Part shown: positions 34,260-45,507 of the stretch, in pieces
Position numbering within the stretch: the stretch's first letter is position 1
How the letters are laid out: the number at the start of each line of letters is the position of its first letter
Assembly: GCA_026119935.1 (NCBI GenBank)
Contig: JALRMH010000039.1
Span: 248,001 to 312,000 of the forward strand
Direction of reading: 5' to 3'
DNA length: 64,000 nucleotides
DNA from: Endothia cerciana
Taxonomy: Eukaryota > Ascomycota > Sordariomycetes > Diaporthales > Cryphonectriaceae
Made by a program: the position numbers and the translations under genes
Notes under the pieces: generated by a model
What the model was told of the DNA's origin: nothing
Seen by the model: the letters and a program-made list of their open reading frames with translations, nothing else
Database searches by the model: none

Positions 34260-36947
34260 TTACCCCTCCTCCGGCTTCTTCCCCCCGTTTAGCCCGAAGA
34301 ACTTCCCGATCCTTGATAGCGGGCGCTGGCTCTTCTTCCGATTGATCTGCATCGCCACCCGCGCCGTCTCGCCGAGCACCTCGAGCACGCCGTCGCCCGT
34401 CCGCGCGGAGCACTCGAGGTACCGTGATGCGCCGATGTTCTCGCGGAACTGCTCGCCCTGCTCGGGGGTGACCAGGGCCTTGCCGCTCTTTCGTAGCTTC
34501 TCGACGGACCGCGCGTGGAAGCGGATGTCGGCCTTGAGGCCGACGAGGAGGATCGCCGCGCCAGGGCAGTTGCGGTTGACTTCTGCTACCCACTGCGCAT
34601 CTTGTCAGCCGGAGTCCGGCGAGGAAAGAATCTGGAGGAGGGTGACAGGAGCCTGTGGCACCGGTGCAGGTCGGGAGAATTCTAAACAACTCACACGTCC
34701 GAGATGCTTCCCCTTGGAGTCCGTCGAGCCGATATTGACGCTGAAACAGACCAGCGCCACGTGCGCGTCGTTGAGCCACGTCGGGTCGTAGTCGATCCCG
34801 CGAATGTCCCAGAGGGATAGCTCCATTGGCTCTTCGTCGACCGCTATCCGTACGGTCTCCATTATGCTGCATTTATCGGTTTTGTTCTGAGATTGAATCA
34901 GCACCAGTGTGGCCGCGCGGCAGAGATTGACGGAACAAGGGAAGGACATACCCTTGGATAGTGCCCTTTTGCCATCCGGCTGCATTCCACATGATCTTCG
35001 TTAGCTTCTACCAAGCGAGTGCGGAGGTCCTTGCGCGGGTGATGCCTACGTGATCAGGCAGGTCTTGCCGCAGCTAAAGTTCCCAACGACCACCGCCTTC
35101 TTCTTTATGAACGGTCCTGGGAACCCGGGTATGTAAACTATTGGCGCCTTCGGTAATGGCTTCTGCATGACAAAATTTTGTGTGTTCACTGTCGACATGG
35201 ACTGCATCTCCCGTAGGCCAGGGTGGGCCAGTGGTGGTTGGGAGCCGGATGTAGATTGGGGGTTGGACCGGGAACTCGGGGAGGGTTGGGTGCTTGTTGT
35301 CAGTGTTGATTCGGCTGTCTGATGTGAGGTGGGTAATGACGAGGTTTTGGACAGGGGGTGAGAGTCAGACAGCGGCGGTGATGTTACGTGAGAGGCGGAC
35401 GAAGGTTGTGAGACAGATGGTGGCGGCAGCTTTGATGATACGTCGATCTGTGAAAATTGTAGTTTTCCGTCGCGGAGACTGCCCGTGTCGCGGGTGCCGT
35501 TCGATGCCGCGTCGTCATAGTCTGCGTCCTCCCCCTCCGTGGTCTTGATTGTTGACAGTGACTGTATGAAGCTCGCTTGGTCCGACCCTTCGCCCCGCGA
35601 TGGGCTGTTGGTGTAGACGTGTCCGACGAGATTCACAGACAGGCGCCCAAGAACGTGCACAGGTACCTGCGCGAAAGCCAAGGCCTCTTCCGAGATCTCT
35701 CCTTCGTCCCCGTCGTCCGTGTTCACTTCCTTCTCGTTGTGTATGGCGACTTCTAGCCCTGATGTACTCGGCCGGCCTGGCCTTACTTGCTGTGGGTATC
35801 CGGGATCTAGACCTGTAGGAGGGGCTCCTACGGTCCTGACGGGTCCCTCTTCAGAGTTCCGGTACGACGGTGCCTTTCGAGAGCTCGGCCTTGATCTGAT
35901 CTGCGGCACACCTGACGAACCTCTGAGCCGTTCCTGACTCGCAAACTGCGTTGGAGAACTCGTCGCGTTATCGCCGTGGTCCGAATTGAGGAAACCACCC
36001 ATCACGAAAAAGCCCGTGGCGGGCGCCCTCCCGTCCGCCGACGCATCCGGCTCCGGGGTCCTGTTCGGCGTGAAGAACATGCTCGCCGGCCTGTTCGCGT
36101 CGGGCGGCCCCATGGGCAAGAGGTTCTCCAGGCCCCTATCCGGAACCCCGGTAGCACCCATGTCATCCTCCGCAGGATGGTTCCTCCGCAGGGGCGCGGG
36201 CACGGGGATCGAGCTCCGTACATCCCTGAGGTCCGGGCTCGAGAAATCCTGCGCCGCATCGAGCGTCTTGACGGCGTCCTCCCAGACCTCCGTCCTGGCG
36301 AGCGTCTCCGTGTACGTGATGATCTGGCCGAGGTGCACCTGTAATGCGAAATGCTCGCGTGCCAGCGTCGCATTGCTGTAGCTGATCCTGATGGACGAGC
36401 CGAGCTCCCGGAGCTCGTCCAGTACCCCGGTGATCTGGAGCTGCTCGTCGCCGCTGCTCCTCGAGCTCCTCGATACCAGGACGGCGATGAGATCCGACAC
36501 GAGCCCCATCAGCCCCCGGTGCACTCCTAGAGACTTCGACAGCTCGTTCACCTCGTCCCTCCCCTCCGCGGTCCACCTCGGCGTGCCCTCCGCCTCCGCA
36601 TGGCGCCTCAAGACCGCGTCGATCCTCAGGACCACCGTGATGCAGTTCGTCAGGATCGGCCGCAGGTGCGTCTGCAGCTCATCGGGGATGGCCGGCCTCC
36701 CGCGGCCGGTCTGCAAGTCGTAGTCGTCCAGCAGCTGCAACACCATCAGCAGCTCCGAGAGCTCGCGCGTGACGGGCGCGAGGTCCACCCGGGAAGAGCG
36801 GCACCGCCGGACGAAGTTGGTCACACCCGCCGAGATCTTCTGGACCGTCGAGATGAGCGCCTGGCATGCGGAGCCGATGATGGAGACCGGCCTCGTGTTC
36901 GGAAGGGCACCGCCGGCGGCGTCGGCGGCGGCGGCTGCAGGATCCAT
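34260..36947 (-). CDS. HeLo-like domain fused to an atypical Rho GTPase
   Basis: Four exons (36947-35050, 34979-34952, 34886-34695, 34592-34260) with introns of 70, 65 and 102 nt give 816 residues. The 28-nt exon 2 is required to continue the Rho fold. Residues ~1-215 resemble the fungal STAND N-terminal (HeLo-like/PigL_N) domain: MDPAAAA, VTRELSELLMVLQLL, IPDELQTHLRPILTNC. Residues ~260-600 are Ser/Pro-rich and probably disordered. Residues ~616-790 are Rho-like: P-loop GNFSCGKT (622-629), KGHYP, SLWDIRG (666-672), VGLKAD (723-728), VTPEQGEQF, and YLECSA (764-769). The residue equivalent to Gly12 is Phe624 and that for Gln61 is Ile673. The switch I Thr is replaced (RNKTDKCSIM). The tail is basic and ends ...KKPEEG with no CaaX box. 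I infer a hydrolysis-deficient GTP switch brought to membranes by its HeLo-like part. Confidence 0.8.
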
Positions 36948-38150
36948 TGTGGCCCGGACGAGAGGGGGGAGGCGGTATGTCGTTGAGAGACCATGGGGTG
37001 CCCGCTTCAAGCCGTCAGACGTAGAGTTCTCCTCTAAGGTGCTGTTCCGATATCACTGCAGGAGCCTCATTCGGTCGGTTCTGGGTTGATAGCAGGACCC
37101 CTTCCAGGTGTGCGCACGCGACCACGCGAGCACGGAAGATTCAAGATGAGGCTCTCAGAGAGATGGAGGGTGGTAGATTCTCCCGCTAATACGGGGGAGG
37201 ACGGCACACTGAGCTTTGGTGAGCTGTGGACGGAACGCAGTCAGTAAGGAAGACCCGGGCGTCAATCCGCACGCGGAGGGAAATTCAAGATGACCAGGGG
37301 ACGCATCCCACAGCGTTACCACCCCTCCTCGTCGACAGTTAGGTCGACGCCGGGGGCTAATGTCACTGATGAGGTGCGGCCCTCATTGGGTGGAGCAGGC
37401 CAGGGGGCCCGGAAAGAAGGAGCACCATACATACAGTACTGTGAGCAAGGGGTGGCGGGCAGTCTGGAATCCTGACAGCGAGGATGACGGGTCGGTAGGC
37501 GTCTAGGATCTTTTGTCGCAGCACCTGGCGCAGGAGCGTGGCGCGGGAAGAAACTGGAGCCGCCTCTCGACAGGTGTTGTATCGACGTGTCTGCCTGGCT
37601 GGTCTGGTGCCGCGGTGGAGACCAATACATGGTAATCATGTCTCACCAGAGGGGGCACGTCGAGGAGACGAGATGAACCGGCAGACGGAACCCCCATCCC
37701 AATTGTCCGGTGCCGAGGTTGACTCCCGTACGCGACCGGTTCTGGCTGGGACTTCTTCTGGTCCGATGTCACACTATTCCGGTACTCTGGAAGGGCGCCG
37801 CAGACCCTTGCGACGTATGCAGTGGAATATGAGAGCATGTGAGGATTTATCAGCGAGCATCCTTCCTGCAGAGGAACGGACCGCCGCTTGTGCAGCAGCA
37901 GACACCTTCTGCTTCCCGTCAGCGAGGAGGCACAACAGAGCCCTGCGCAGCTATTTGGCGAGATGACAGCTGACTTGTGGCTCCGTGGGTGAAGCCGAGA
38001 ACTGTGTTCCGCCAGCAGTACTCCTTATAGTATCAGTGCATACCATACTGTAGAAGTCCCTGGCAGCTCCCTGTGCACCAGTGTGAGATTGCAGTCTACC
38101 CAGGTACTGATCCAACGGTTCAACGATCCCAATCTAGGCCCAGTCTCCCC

Positions 38151-38164
38151 GGGGGGGGGGGGGG
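38151..38164. repeat. Homopolymer run of 14 G
   Basis: Fourteen consecutive G, directly preceded by four C. It is one of several long G/C homopolymers in the window (see also 49163-49176 and 61387-61398). Confidence 0.9.
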
Positions 38165-38386
38165 TTACAGCTGGAGCCACGGGAAGATCTCGCTGAGGGC
38201 GACCCTTGGGATACCTTTTAAGATTCGTTTCTATTCCTGGACCAGTCTGAACCATCGTCATCTTCGAGGGCCGAATCTGACTTTGTGCCGTTTTACTCTT
38301 TTGCGGGCCCGCTCGTGTGGGTCTCGATTCTCTGAGAGCCTGAGCCAGCCGCTGATTGGAAAGGTTGAGATTCCACATCCTACCTT

Positions 38387-38659
38387 ATGAAACATGTTTC
38401 CGACAAGACCATGGCCTATCGTGTGACTACTGCTGTTGTCAAGCAGGTTTTCGACCGCTGGTCGTTTGGCACCTGGAGATCGGGCGAGTCCGCGACAATC
38501 ATGTCCAGAGGCATTTCCTTCGACCTCTCGAACCTGTGCCTCTGGCGGGACTTCGTCGTTGGTGCAGACCTAGAGGTCGAGAGGCTGTTGCAGATACTCT
38601 ACTCTTCAGAGGCATCAAACGGGTCATCATCCGCCCTCTCACGCCTTCTGCCGAACTAG
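38387..38659 (+). CDS. Doubtful 90-residue hypothetical frame
   Basis: This ATG-initiated frame (MKHVSDKTMAYRVTT) has a protein-like composition with an LCLWRDFVVGADLEVE segment but no known domain. An overlapping frame continues to 38823 with LVQRVEIAQPQLNVASLAVV, so the two could be parts of one broken gene. I found no intron joining them. Treat as unconfirmed. Confidence 0.2.
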   Translation: MKHVSDKTMAYRVTTAVVKQVFDRWSFGTWRSGESATIMSRGISFDLSNLCLWRDFVVGADLEVERLLQILYSSEASNGSSSALSRLLPN

Positions 38660-38991
38660 TTCAGAGGGTCGAGATCGCTCAACCTCAACTCAACGTTGCA
38701 TCGCTTGCAGTGGTAGCGGGACGCGTCCAACTCTGGTCGAAGGATTCCGCAGAAGCTCGGAGACTTATACGGACGCTAGCCAATGACCAGGCCCTCGCGA
38801 CCCTTGATGCACGGCGGATCTGAGGCTGACTTGGAAAGACATCAAAATTGGCTTTACGCTCTTGATTTTCCGGAGACTTCCTAGCGTCATACTGATAGAA
38901 GTCGCAGACCCGTTTGGCCTGATGCCCCGTCAGTCACCCCGCTGTCCTCCATCCCACATTTGGCTCGGTCCCGTCAGTCCCGCCACTGTCC

Positions 38992-40611
38992 TTAATCCCA
39001 ATACCTAATAACGCCATCCGACCCAGCCGAAACCAGCTTCGACGTCTCCTGCGGGTGCCACTTGACGCACGTGACGGGGTCCTTGGTATCAATCTTGTGA
39101 TACATCTTGCACGTCTTCCAATCCCAGAAGACCAGATACCCAGCCGTATCACCACTGGCGATGAACTGCCCGTCCGGGCTGATATCAACATCGATCGCTG
39201 TGCCGGCATTGTTGTGGCCACGATAGCTCTTCTTCCTGTTCTGACGGAACTTGTCGTTCGCGTTGTAGACCACGATCTGGTTGTCGCTGCTCTGGTACGC
39301 GACGTATTTACCCGACGGGTGCATCGCGCTCCGCGTCATGGGGAACATGTACGTCTCGGCGATGTACTTGATGGGCACCGGGATGTTGTAGTCCCACGCG
39401 CGCAGAGACTTGTCGTCACTCGTCGTCATAAACCGGTCGCCGGCCTGCGTGAACGTGATGGTATTGATGGCCGCCAGATGGTGGTCGTACTCCTGTACCG
39501 TCTCGTTGCCTGCGCGCGTGTCGAACTGGACGATCTTCTTGTCATGCATGCCAGCCAGGAACTCATGGCTGTGTTCGGGCGTCGGGTTGAACACCAGGCA
39601 GTGCGGCGTGCTGCCGGTGCTGAACTTGTTGATGCATTTGCCCGTCTCGGTGTCCCAGAGCTTCATCTGCCGGTCATACGACCCGGACAGGAAACGCGTG
39701 CCATCGTGGTTGAAGGAGAGGTCTGATATCGACTTTGAGTGTCCCGAGTATGTCCGTAGCAACTCCTTCTGATGGTAGACGTCCCAGATCTTGACCGTGT
39801 TATCCGCCGAGCCGGACAGCAGTAGATGCCCACTGTGGGGGAAGAACCGCAGCGACGTGATAGCCTTCGTGTGGTGTTTCCACGAGTGCACCACCTTCTT
39901 CGGTATGTAATTCGTGACGCTGCCCACCTCCTTCCGCAGGTCGATGTCCAGGTCCTGTGGAACGTGCATGTACGTCCTCCCTTGGTAATCAAACTCGTTC
40001 TCCCCATGGAAAGTCGTCGTCTCGTCGCCCATGTCCTCGACCTCTTTTCGTCTAGCCAGGGCCTCCGCCGGCGCAGACACCACGGCGCCGCTCTCCACGA
40101 CGTCGTCCCCATCCTCGTCCTCGTACACCACCTCGTACTCCTCGTCGCTCCCCAGCTCCTCCTCATCGTCCACCTCCTCAAACTCCGTCCGCTTGTACCT
40201 GGCCCACGGCCCCTGATACGCCCCGTCGCCCTCCGCGACGAGGGCGCTGCCCTTCCCCTCCCTCCTCCGCCTGTTCGCCGCCGCCTCTGCCTTGCAGTCC
40301 TTCCCGCTCATCGCCTCCCTCCCCGGCCCGCCCCCGCGCTCTATGGCGCGGTGTTTTGCGCGGAAGGTGTGCTCGCTCAGGTACGTCTCGGTCGCGAACC
40401 CGGTGAGGACGTTCTTGCGCTTGAGCGAGGAGGAGACCTGCGAGGATAGGGTGTTCGAGTCGTCGCGGAAGGGGTTCGCAGGCCCCACCTTCGGCCGCGC
40501 GAGGTCTTCTCCTGTGTAGGGCACGACGGCGTGATCGGGGGCGGCCTGCTCGCGGACGATGAGGGCGTCTTGCGGCGCCATGTTCGGCGGGTAGGCGCCG
40601 AAGTCTGCCAT
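38992..40611 (-). CDS. prp17: Pre-mRNA splicing factor PRP17/CDC40
   Basis: A single exon from the ATG at 40611 to TAA at 38992 encodes 539 residues. The frame stays open upstream to a TTG, but the ATG beginning MADFGAYPPN matches the fungal N-terminus. The N-terminal third holds the conserved PRP17 segments GPANPF, KRKNVLTGFA, TYLSEHTFRAKHRAIER and an acidic tract. The motif TYMHVPQDLD precedes seven WD40 repeats from ~230 to the end (HTKAITSLRFFP, GSADNTVKIWD, GSYDRQMKLWD, SAGSDGVIRYWD). PRP17 acts in the nucleus in the second catalytic step of splicing and links splicing to cell-cycle progress. It is a single-copy housekeeping gene. Confidence 0.93.
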   Translation of the reverse strand: MADFGAYPPNMAPQDALIVREQAAPDHAVVPYTGEDLARPKVGPANPFRDDSNTLSSQVSSSLKRKNVLTGFATETYLSEHTFRAKHRAIERGGGPGREAMSGKDCKAEAAANRRRREGKGSALVAEGDGAYQGPWARYKRTEFEEVDDEEELGSDEEYEVVYEDEDGDDVVESGAVVSAPAEALARRKEVEDMGDETTTFHGENEFDYQGRTYMHVPQDLDIDLRKEVGSVTNYIPKKVVHSWKHHTKAITSLRFFPHSGHLLLSGSADNTVKIWDVYHQKELLRTYSGHSKSISDLSFNHDGTRFLSGSYDRQMKLWDTETGKCINKFSTGSTPHCLVFNPTPEHSHEFLAGMHDKKIVQFDTRAGNETVQEYDHHLAAINTITFTQAGDRFMTTSDDKSLRAWDYNIPVPIKYIAETYMFPMTRSAMHPSGKYVAYQSSDNQIVVYNANDKFRQNRKKSYRGHNNAGTAIDVDISPDGQFIASGDTAGYLVFWDWKTCKMYHKIDTKDPVTCVKWHPQETSKLVSAGSDGVIRYWD

Positions 40612-41633
40612 GTTGAAGACGGACGTATCGAGGATGATGACCAGGCAGATTTTCGATGTGATTCTAGGAGAGCCAATGGCGTAGGGCTTTAGGATGTCGA
40701 CGTATGCTGAGTTGTTTGGAAAGTTCAAGTCATTGGTTGCGAAAAGGTGCGGCAGGCAAGATCCGTCTGAGTTGCAGACCAATCGATTGCTTACTTAAAG
40801 TAGAGTGGTCAACCATTCGCCCACTACCCGCCCCCCGCCCCCCCCAAGACACCCAAAAAAGAGAACCAAGATGGGAGACATCGCAGCAAGTTCGGGAGCC
40901 GTTCGGGAGGGGTCGTAGCCATGCATGATATGGCTCTCTCCCTGGCCCTCTCTCCTTTTTTATTTCCTTTTCTCTCCCTCTCTCTCTCTCTCTCGTAATC
41001 TTGTTTCGGGAAAAGGAGAATAGGCTCGCGAGCAGGCCCTTTGCGGCCTGCCAGAATTTCATGCCTTGAGGAGAGGTCGATGTCTATTCCTAGAGCCATG
41101 TATTTTCTATCCCGTCCGCCAGGCAGATGGATATCATGAGAAGATACAAGGAGGTATTGGTAGCCGCATGGTAAGTCAAGCTGACTGTCCACCCATAAAA
41201 TTTGCCTCCGGCCCAAGGTTCCCTGATTCCTCTTTCCGGGCCCCCAGAAACAGAAAAAGTAGGTATGACACATCTCCCATCACCTCTCACAGATAATATA
41301 GGAATGATCGTAGCAACATTGGCGGGCCTTATTCCACAGTACCCGGTCCCACCTACCCCAGCTCGCACGTAAATTCCGATGCTGCACAAGACTACTATGT
41401 CGCTGCTAGACCCCCCTCCCCCCAAACTTGCGGTGATGACCTCTTCTCCTCCTGCGCCGTTTCCGAGCTACACGCCTGTTGGCTTATGCCTTGAAAAATG
41501 CTCGAGGTCGACAATTTGCCCTGCGGCCCAGCCAGCCCCACGTGCGATCGTGCGAGGAAGCAGCTAGACCCCATCCGCAACCGATACGAGCACGTTGACC
41601 CCGTAGGGCCTGGGCCATCCCAAAGATGTCCAT
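40612..41633. other. Intergenic region
   Basis: This is the promoter of PRP17 and 3' flank of ERV14. It has a CT microsatellite at 40978-40994 within a pyrimidine-rich leader. No gene was recognised. Confidence 0.45.
40978..40994. repeat. CT dinucleotide microsatellite
   Basis: About eight tandem CT units in a longer pyrimidine-rich stretch. On the minus strand it is a GA tract about 370 bases upstream of the PRP17 start, where it could serve as a promoter or leader element. Confidence 0.8.
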
Positions 41634-42289
41634 TTAGTTCGTCTCGTCCTTGATCAGGGCGACGATCATGCTGTAGAGGTAGAAGAAGAACATGACCAGG
41701 TGGAAGCCGAGCTTGAAGAAGGATTCCTGTGCCTCGCGTCAGCCTTTCCAGCCCCGCTTGTTAGCCTCCGGTGCGGGCGCTTCTCTTACCTTCTTGTGCA
41801 CGTTGAGCTTCCGGAAGATCTCGGTCGCGTCGAGCAGGTGCGTGTTCTCAACGATCCTGCCGCAGGCACGTCAGCAACTCAGTCCCGCAACCACCGGGGG
41901 GGGGTTCGAGGTGGGGCTCCACCATGACATACTTTTTGACATTCCACGCCAGCAGCGGGATGTTGAGGATCAGCGCCAGCCAGTACCCATTAATGAGGAA
42001 GAGGAAGGTCAGGAAGCCGTGTACGGCAGCCTCGGGAATGATGTAGGTGTTCAGGCGGTTGCAGAGGTCGATGGGGTTGATGTAGTCGCTGCGGTAGGTC
42101 GCAAGTCAGCTGCTGCCATGACAACACAATACTGTAGATGCTATTCCTCAGCGGCGGGGGGGGGGGGGCACGGGTGACCATCACGTACCATTCCAGATCG
42201 CTGTACATGATGGTGAAGAAGACCTGTAGAAACAGGTTCACGGCGTTTATCAGCACCGCGAACAGGAATAGCCACGCCTCTCCGGACAT
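41634..42289 (-). CDS. erv14: ERV14/cornichon ER cargo receptor
   Basis: Four exons (42289-42189, 42088-41933, 41856-41790, 41726-41634) with introns of 100, 76 and 62 nt give exactly 138 residues, the size of yeast Erv14. The start is the second in-frame ATG (MSGEAW), which matches the family. Three membrane helices are visible, with the hallmark [48 protein letters not shown] and [15 protein letters not shown]. Erv14 packs membrane cargo into COPII vesicles at the ER. Introns 1 and 2 both begin GTAYGTSATGGT and carry long C runs. This looks like a fully functional housekeeping gene. Confidence 0.95.
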
Positions 42290-43233
42290 CTTGGCGGTGT
42301 TTTTGTTGTCGCTCGACAATGCTGTTATATCTGCCTCTTCAAGTCGTATCCTCGTACCCCTTCTTGGCCGGTCGCGACTTGGAACTTTCGACCCTCGAGA
42401 CGGCGATGATGATGATACTCCGCAGCTGTCAAGGTGCAGAGATCAGACGTAAACAGGGACCGGGGCGCCGGATTTTTTTGTTTTCCCCTCCTTCTGCTCT
42501 CGGATACGCGCACGAACTTTCAGAGGTTTGCAGTAGGGCAGCTTGATAGCGACTCTATGGTGCGGCGGCGACGACGGGAGGTCTCGCGATATGTATCCTC
42601 GAGGTTGACGGTGTGGGTGGCGGGTTGTCTGACGACGTTGGGTTTGAGAGGGCAGCAAGCAGCAGCAGCAGCAGCAGCAAGCAGCAGGTGGCCAGGATGA
42701 TGAAAGCGGCTCAGCAGCAAGCCTCCTCCCCCACAGCACGCCGACATACGTAGGCCAGAAAATGCTTACCTTCCCTGCCCATTTTCTGATAGCCCGTATC
42801 CGCTCCCAACCTTGGAACCTCGCCGAGCGGCAGCGCTGTACTCGGCATGGTGTCAGGCCCCCCACCCTGAGACTCCCCTGCAGCCAATCGTAGAGCTCCA
42901 CAGAATAATGAGAGGTGGCTGGCGACCACTGTGGCGCGAGCTCCCCAGCTAATACCGCCAGGCGTTCAGATCCCCAGGACGTGGACTCGGGAGAAGAGTA
43001 CAGTACTGTAGGAGAGTAACATTGAGCAGCGTTCCACGGGTCACTGTGAAGTTTGAGCAACATTACTTCTCAGATCTGCCACCTCTAATTTTGACTATCA
43101 TGCACCTGCGCTGAAGAATCTACGACTACTAGATGGGGGAAGACATCGCTTATTTGCGTGCGCCAGAGAACCACAACCTCCCACTCTAGGACAAACAACA
43201 TGACACTTTTCACCTCGCATGACCTCGTCACCT
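42290..43233. other. Intergenic region with AGC repeat
   Basis: This is the promoter and leader of ERV14 and 3' flank of the methionine aminopeptidase gene. Apart from the trinucleotide repeat, nothing was recognised. Confidence 0.45.
42652..42688. repeat. AGC trinucleotide microsatellite
   Basis: A run of GCA/AGC units with two single-base interruptions, in non-coding DNA. Confidence 0.85.
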
Positions 43234-44698
43234 TCACGCAGCCGCTGCTGGCTCGGGTGCTTGTACGGGACCACCGGGGGAGTCCGGCTGGCGTGCCGTC
43301 AAGACCTCCACACCATCCTCGGTCACAAGCAGGGTGTGCTCTGCGGGCGTTCATCATCAGCATCTTCCGCATCCTACGCAAGGAGCACCTCAACTTACCG
43401 AACTGTGCTGTCTTCTTTCCATCCACGGTCGTGCTGGTCCAGTTGTCCGGCCAGGTCACGTCCCGGTACTTCCCCAGCGCAATCATCGGCTCGATCGTGA
43501 AGGTCTGGCCCGGCTTGCACTCGCCGACAGCCTTGTTCTTGGCGTAGTGCGGGATGTTGGGCGGGCAATGGAAGATGGTGTTAATGCCGTGGCCGACGTA
43601 CGTCCGGATGACGCTGCAGTTCTTGGCCTTGGCGTGCTTCTCGATCACGTTGCCGAACTCGCGGTAGAGCGTGCCGGGCTTGACCAGCTTGATGGCCTGG
43701 TCCAGGCATTCCCGCGCGGTTTCGACCACGCGCACCGTGTCTGGGTCCGCCTTTGACTTGTCGCCCACGTAGTATGTCTCGTTCAAGTCCCCGTGGTAGC
43801 CCTTGTGGTAAAGCGTCACGTCCAGGTTGATGATGTCGCCATCCTTCAGGACGTACCGATCAGGGATGCCGTGGCAGATGACCTCGTTGACCGAGGTACA
43901 CACGGACTTGGGGAACATGTTGTAGTTCAACGGTGACGGGTAGGACTGGCAGCGCATCAGCTTTAAGCTCATCTCCCTGGCAGGTCTTTAGGCGTTTCCG
44001 GCCGCACTCACATCGCGCTTGATACACTCCTCGTGCACGATCTTGTCGATCTCGTCCGTGGTCAACCCAGGCCTGAGGGCAGCAGCCGCGATGTCGAGGA
44101 CCTCTCTCGCCAGCCGGCAGACCTTGCGCATGGCATCCTGTCCATTCTTGTCTAGTTGCTCAACCTTGTGCCGGTTAATCATGGTCCGTCCAGCCTTGGG
44201 TATGCCGTCCTTCGCATAGTCTGGGTGGGGGATCGTATCGGGGATCTTGCGCTTCTCGGACAGAGGGTAGACGGGGCGCAGGGGGCCGGTGTAGGAGAAG
44301 GTCGGGTAGGGGTTGTAGTCGCCGGTCTCTGGATCAGGTTTAGATACTATCTTTGGCGGGAAGATGTTGTGGACAATACTGTTCTCTTGCTTGTGCATCG
44401 ACTTGTGCGTGCTCTGAAAGATGGCGGTATCTGTCAGCACGCAGGGTCATGCATAGACCAACAACGCCAGCGTCTAGTCCAGAACGGAGCGACTGATGAG
44501 GGTAGCAGAGGAGGGGCACGCAGAAAACGACGTGCGCCGGACATTCGGACTGACCCAGTTCTTCTTGAAACAATCCTGCGAGCAGAAGTAACTGTCCTTG
44601 ATCCCCAGCTTCAGGCATGTCGGGCACTGTAACGACCCAGCATCATTGTCACAGTCGGCGCTGAGGCACTTGCGCTTGGTAGGAGGTTCTTCAGCCAT
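43234..44698 (-). CDS. map1: Methionine aminopeptidase type 1
   Basis: Four exons (44698-44555, 44413-44012, 43945-43399, 43340-43234) with introns of 141, 66 and 58 nt give 399 residues. An N-terminal zinc-finger region ([30 protein letters not shown]) is the ribosome-binding module of eukaryotic type 1 enzymes. The pita-bread catalytic domain has His207 (VICHGIPD), metal ligands Asp224 and Asp235 ([14 protein letters not shown]), the GHGIN histidine, FTIEPM with its Glu, and the final Glu in [12 protein letters not shown], which is encoded by exon 4. It removes the initiator Met from nascent proteins in the cytosol. A GTCAGT donor in intron 1 is slightly atypical but required by the frame. 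Confidence 0.94.
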
Positions 44699-45507
44699 TG
44701 TGTATGTTCTACTCGTCGGTTCTGTGTCGTATGAGAAGCAAGTCTTGCGTGGGCTCTGCTGCTGGCGACTGTATAGAGAGACAGGGTCCCCTCCGGAATG
44801 CAAGCAGTGAATGCGAGATGTTCCTTTTCCCTGGCCCCCGAAGTCACAAGGATTTGTCCGTCAACCTGGAACGGCGATCGGAGACGGCGCATTAGTACCA
44901 CGCGGCGTTCGAGAAAGTTGTCGGCAGGGATTTGCATGGCCTTGTCGACTCAGCTGCGACCCCGCGAGGCGAGGGCCCCTAGAGCCTTACCTAAGCCATC
45001 AAGGCTGTACCCACTCACCACTGTACCGTAGCACCTAGCCACTCTAGCGAGGTGCATTACGGTAGGGGTCACGCAACCACCGCCGGCTGTAGCCGAGCCT
45101 GGGCCTCATCCCATGTCTTTGGCATCATCCCAAGAATGCGGGACAGAAAGAGAAGAACATCTGAAAAATGCCTTCGATATCTTGGGACATGCTTCGTGGA
45201 TAATATATTGGAGCCTAGATGCTCCAGACGTCCCCGTTTTTTTTTTTTTAAATGACCTTCTGCCGCTATCGTGTCCACCATGATTTGATTTTTGCTTCCT
45301 TTTTCTTTCCAAGAGCTTGTTAGTCTTGCGAGGTCATTCGACCCAGTAAGCCTTGTTCCGAACTGTCAAAGTTCCGCCCTTCCGACTTCCGCCTCACCAC
45401 GGCGAGGTCCTAAATCGGATTCACTTCGCACATTAATTTGGGAGGGTGGACCAGTGCCTCTTTCGGAGGCATGAGGCTCTCTACAAACACTCTTTAAAAT
45501 ATAAACC
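44699..45507. other. Divergent intergenic region map1/bna4
   Basis: This is the shared upstream region of methionine aminopeptidase (minus) and kynurenine monooxygenase (plus). A T tract lies at about 45237-45249. No gene was recognised. Confidence 0.45.

Larger units (their letters stand above)
36948..38991. other. Intergenic region with one doubtful frame
   Basis: This is the promoter and leader of the HeLo-Rho gene and 3' flank of PRP17. It carries a 14-base G run at 38151-38164. A doubtful frame at 38387-38659 is listed separately. Confidence 0.45.

Noticed and set aside
34605..34985. Separate 126-residue gene on the minus strand at 34.6-35.0 kb
   Set aside because: It is exon 3 plus intron read-through of the HeLo-Rho gene; its start lies inside intron 1 and exon 2.
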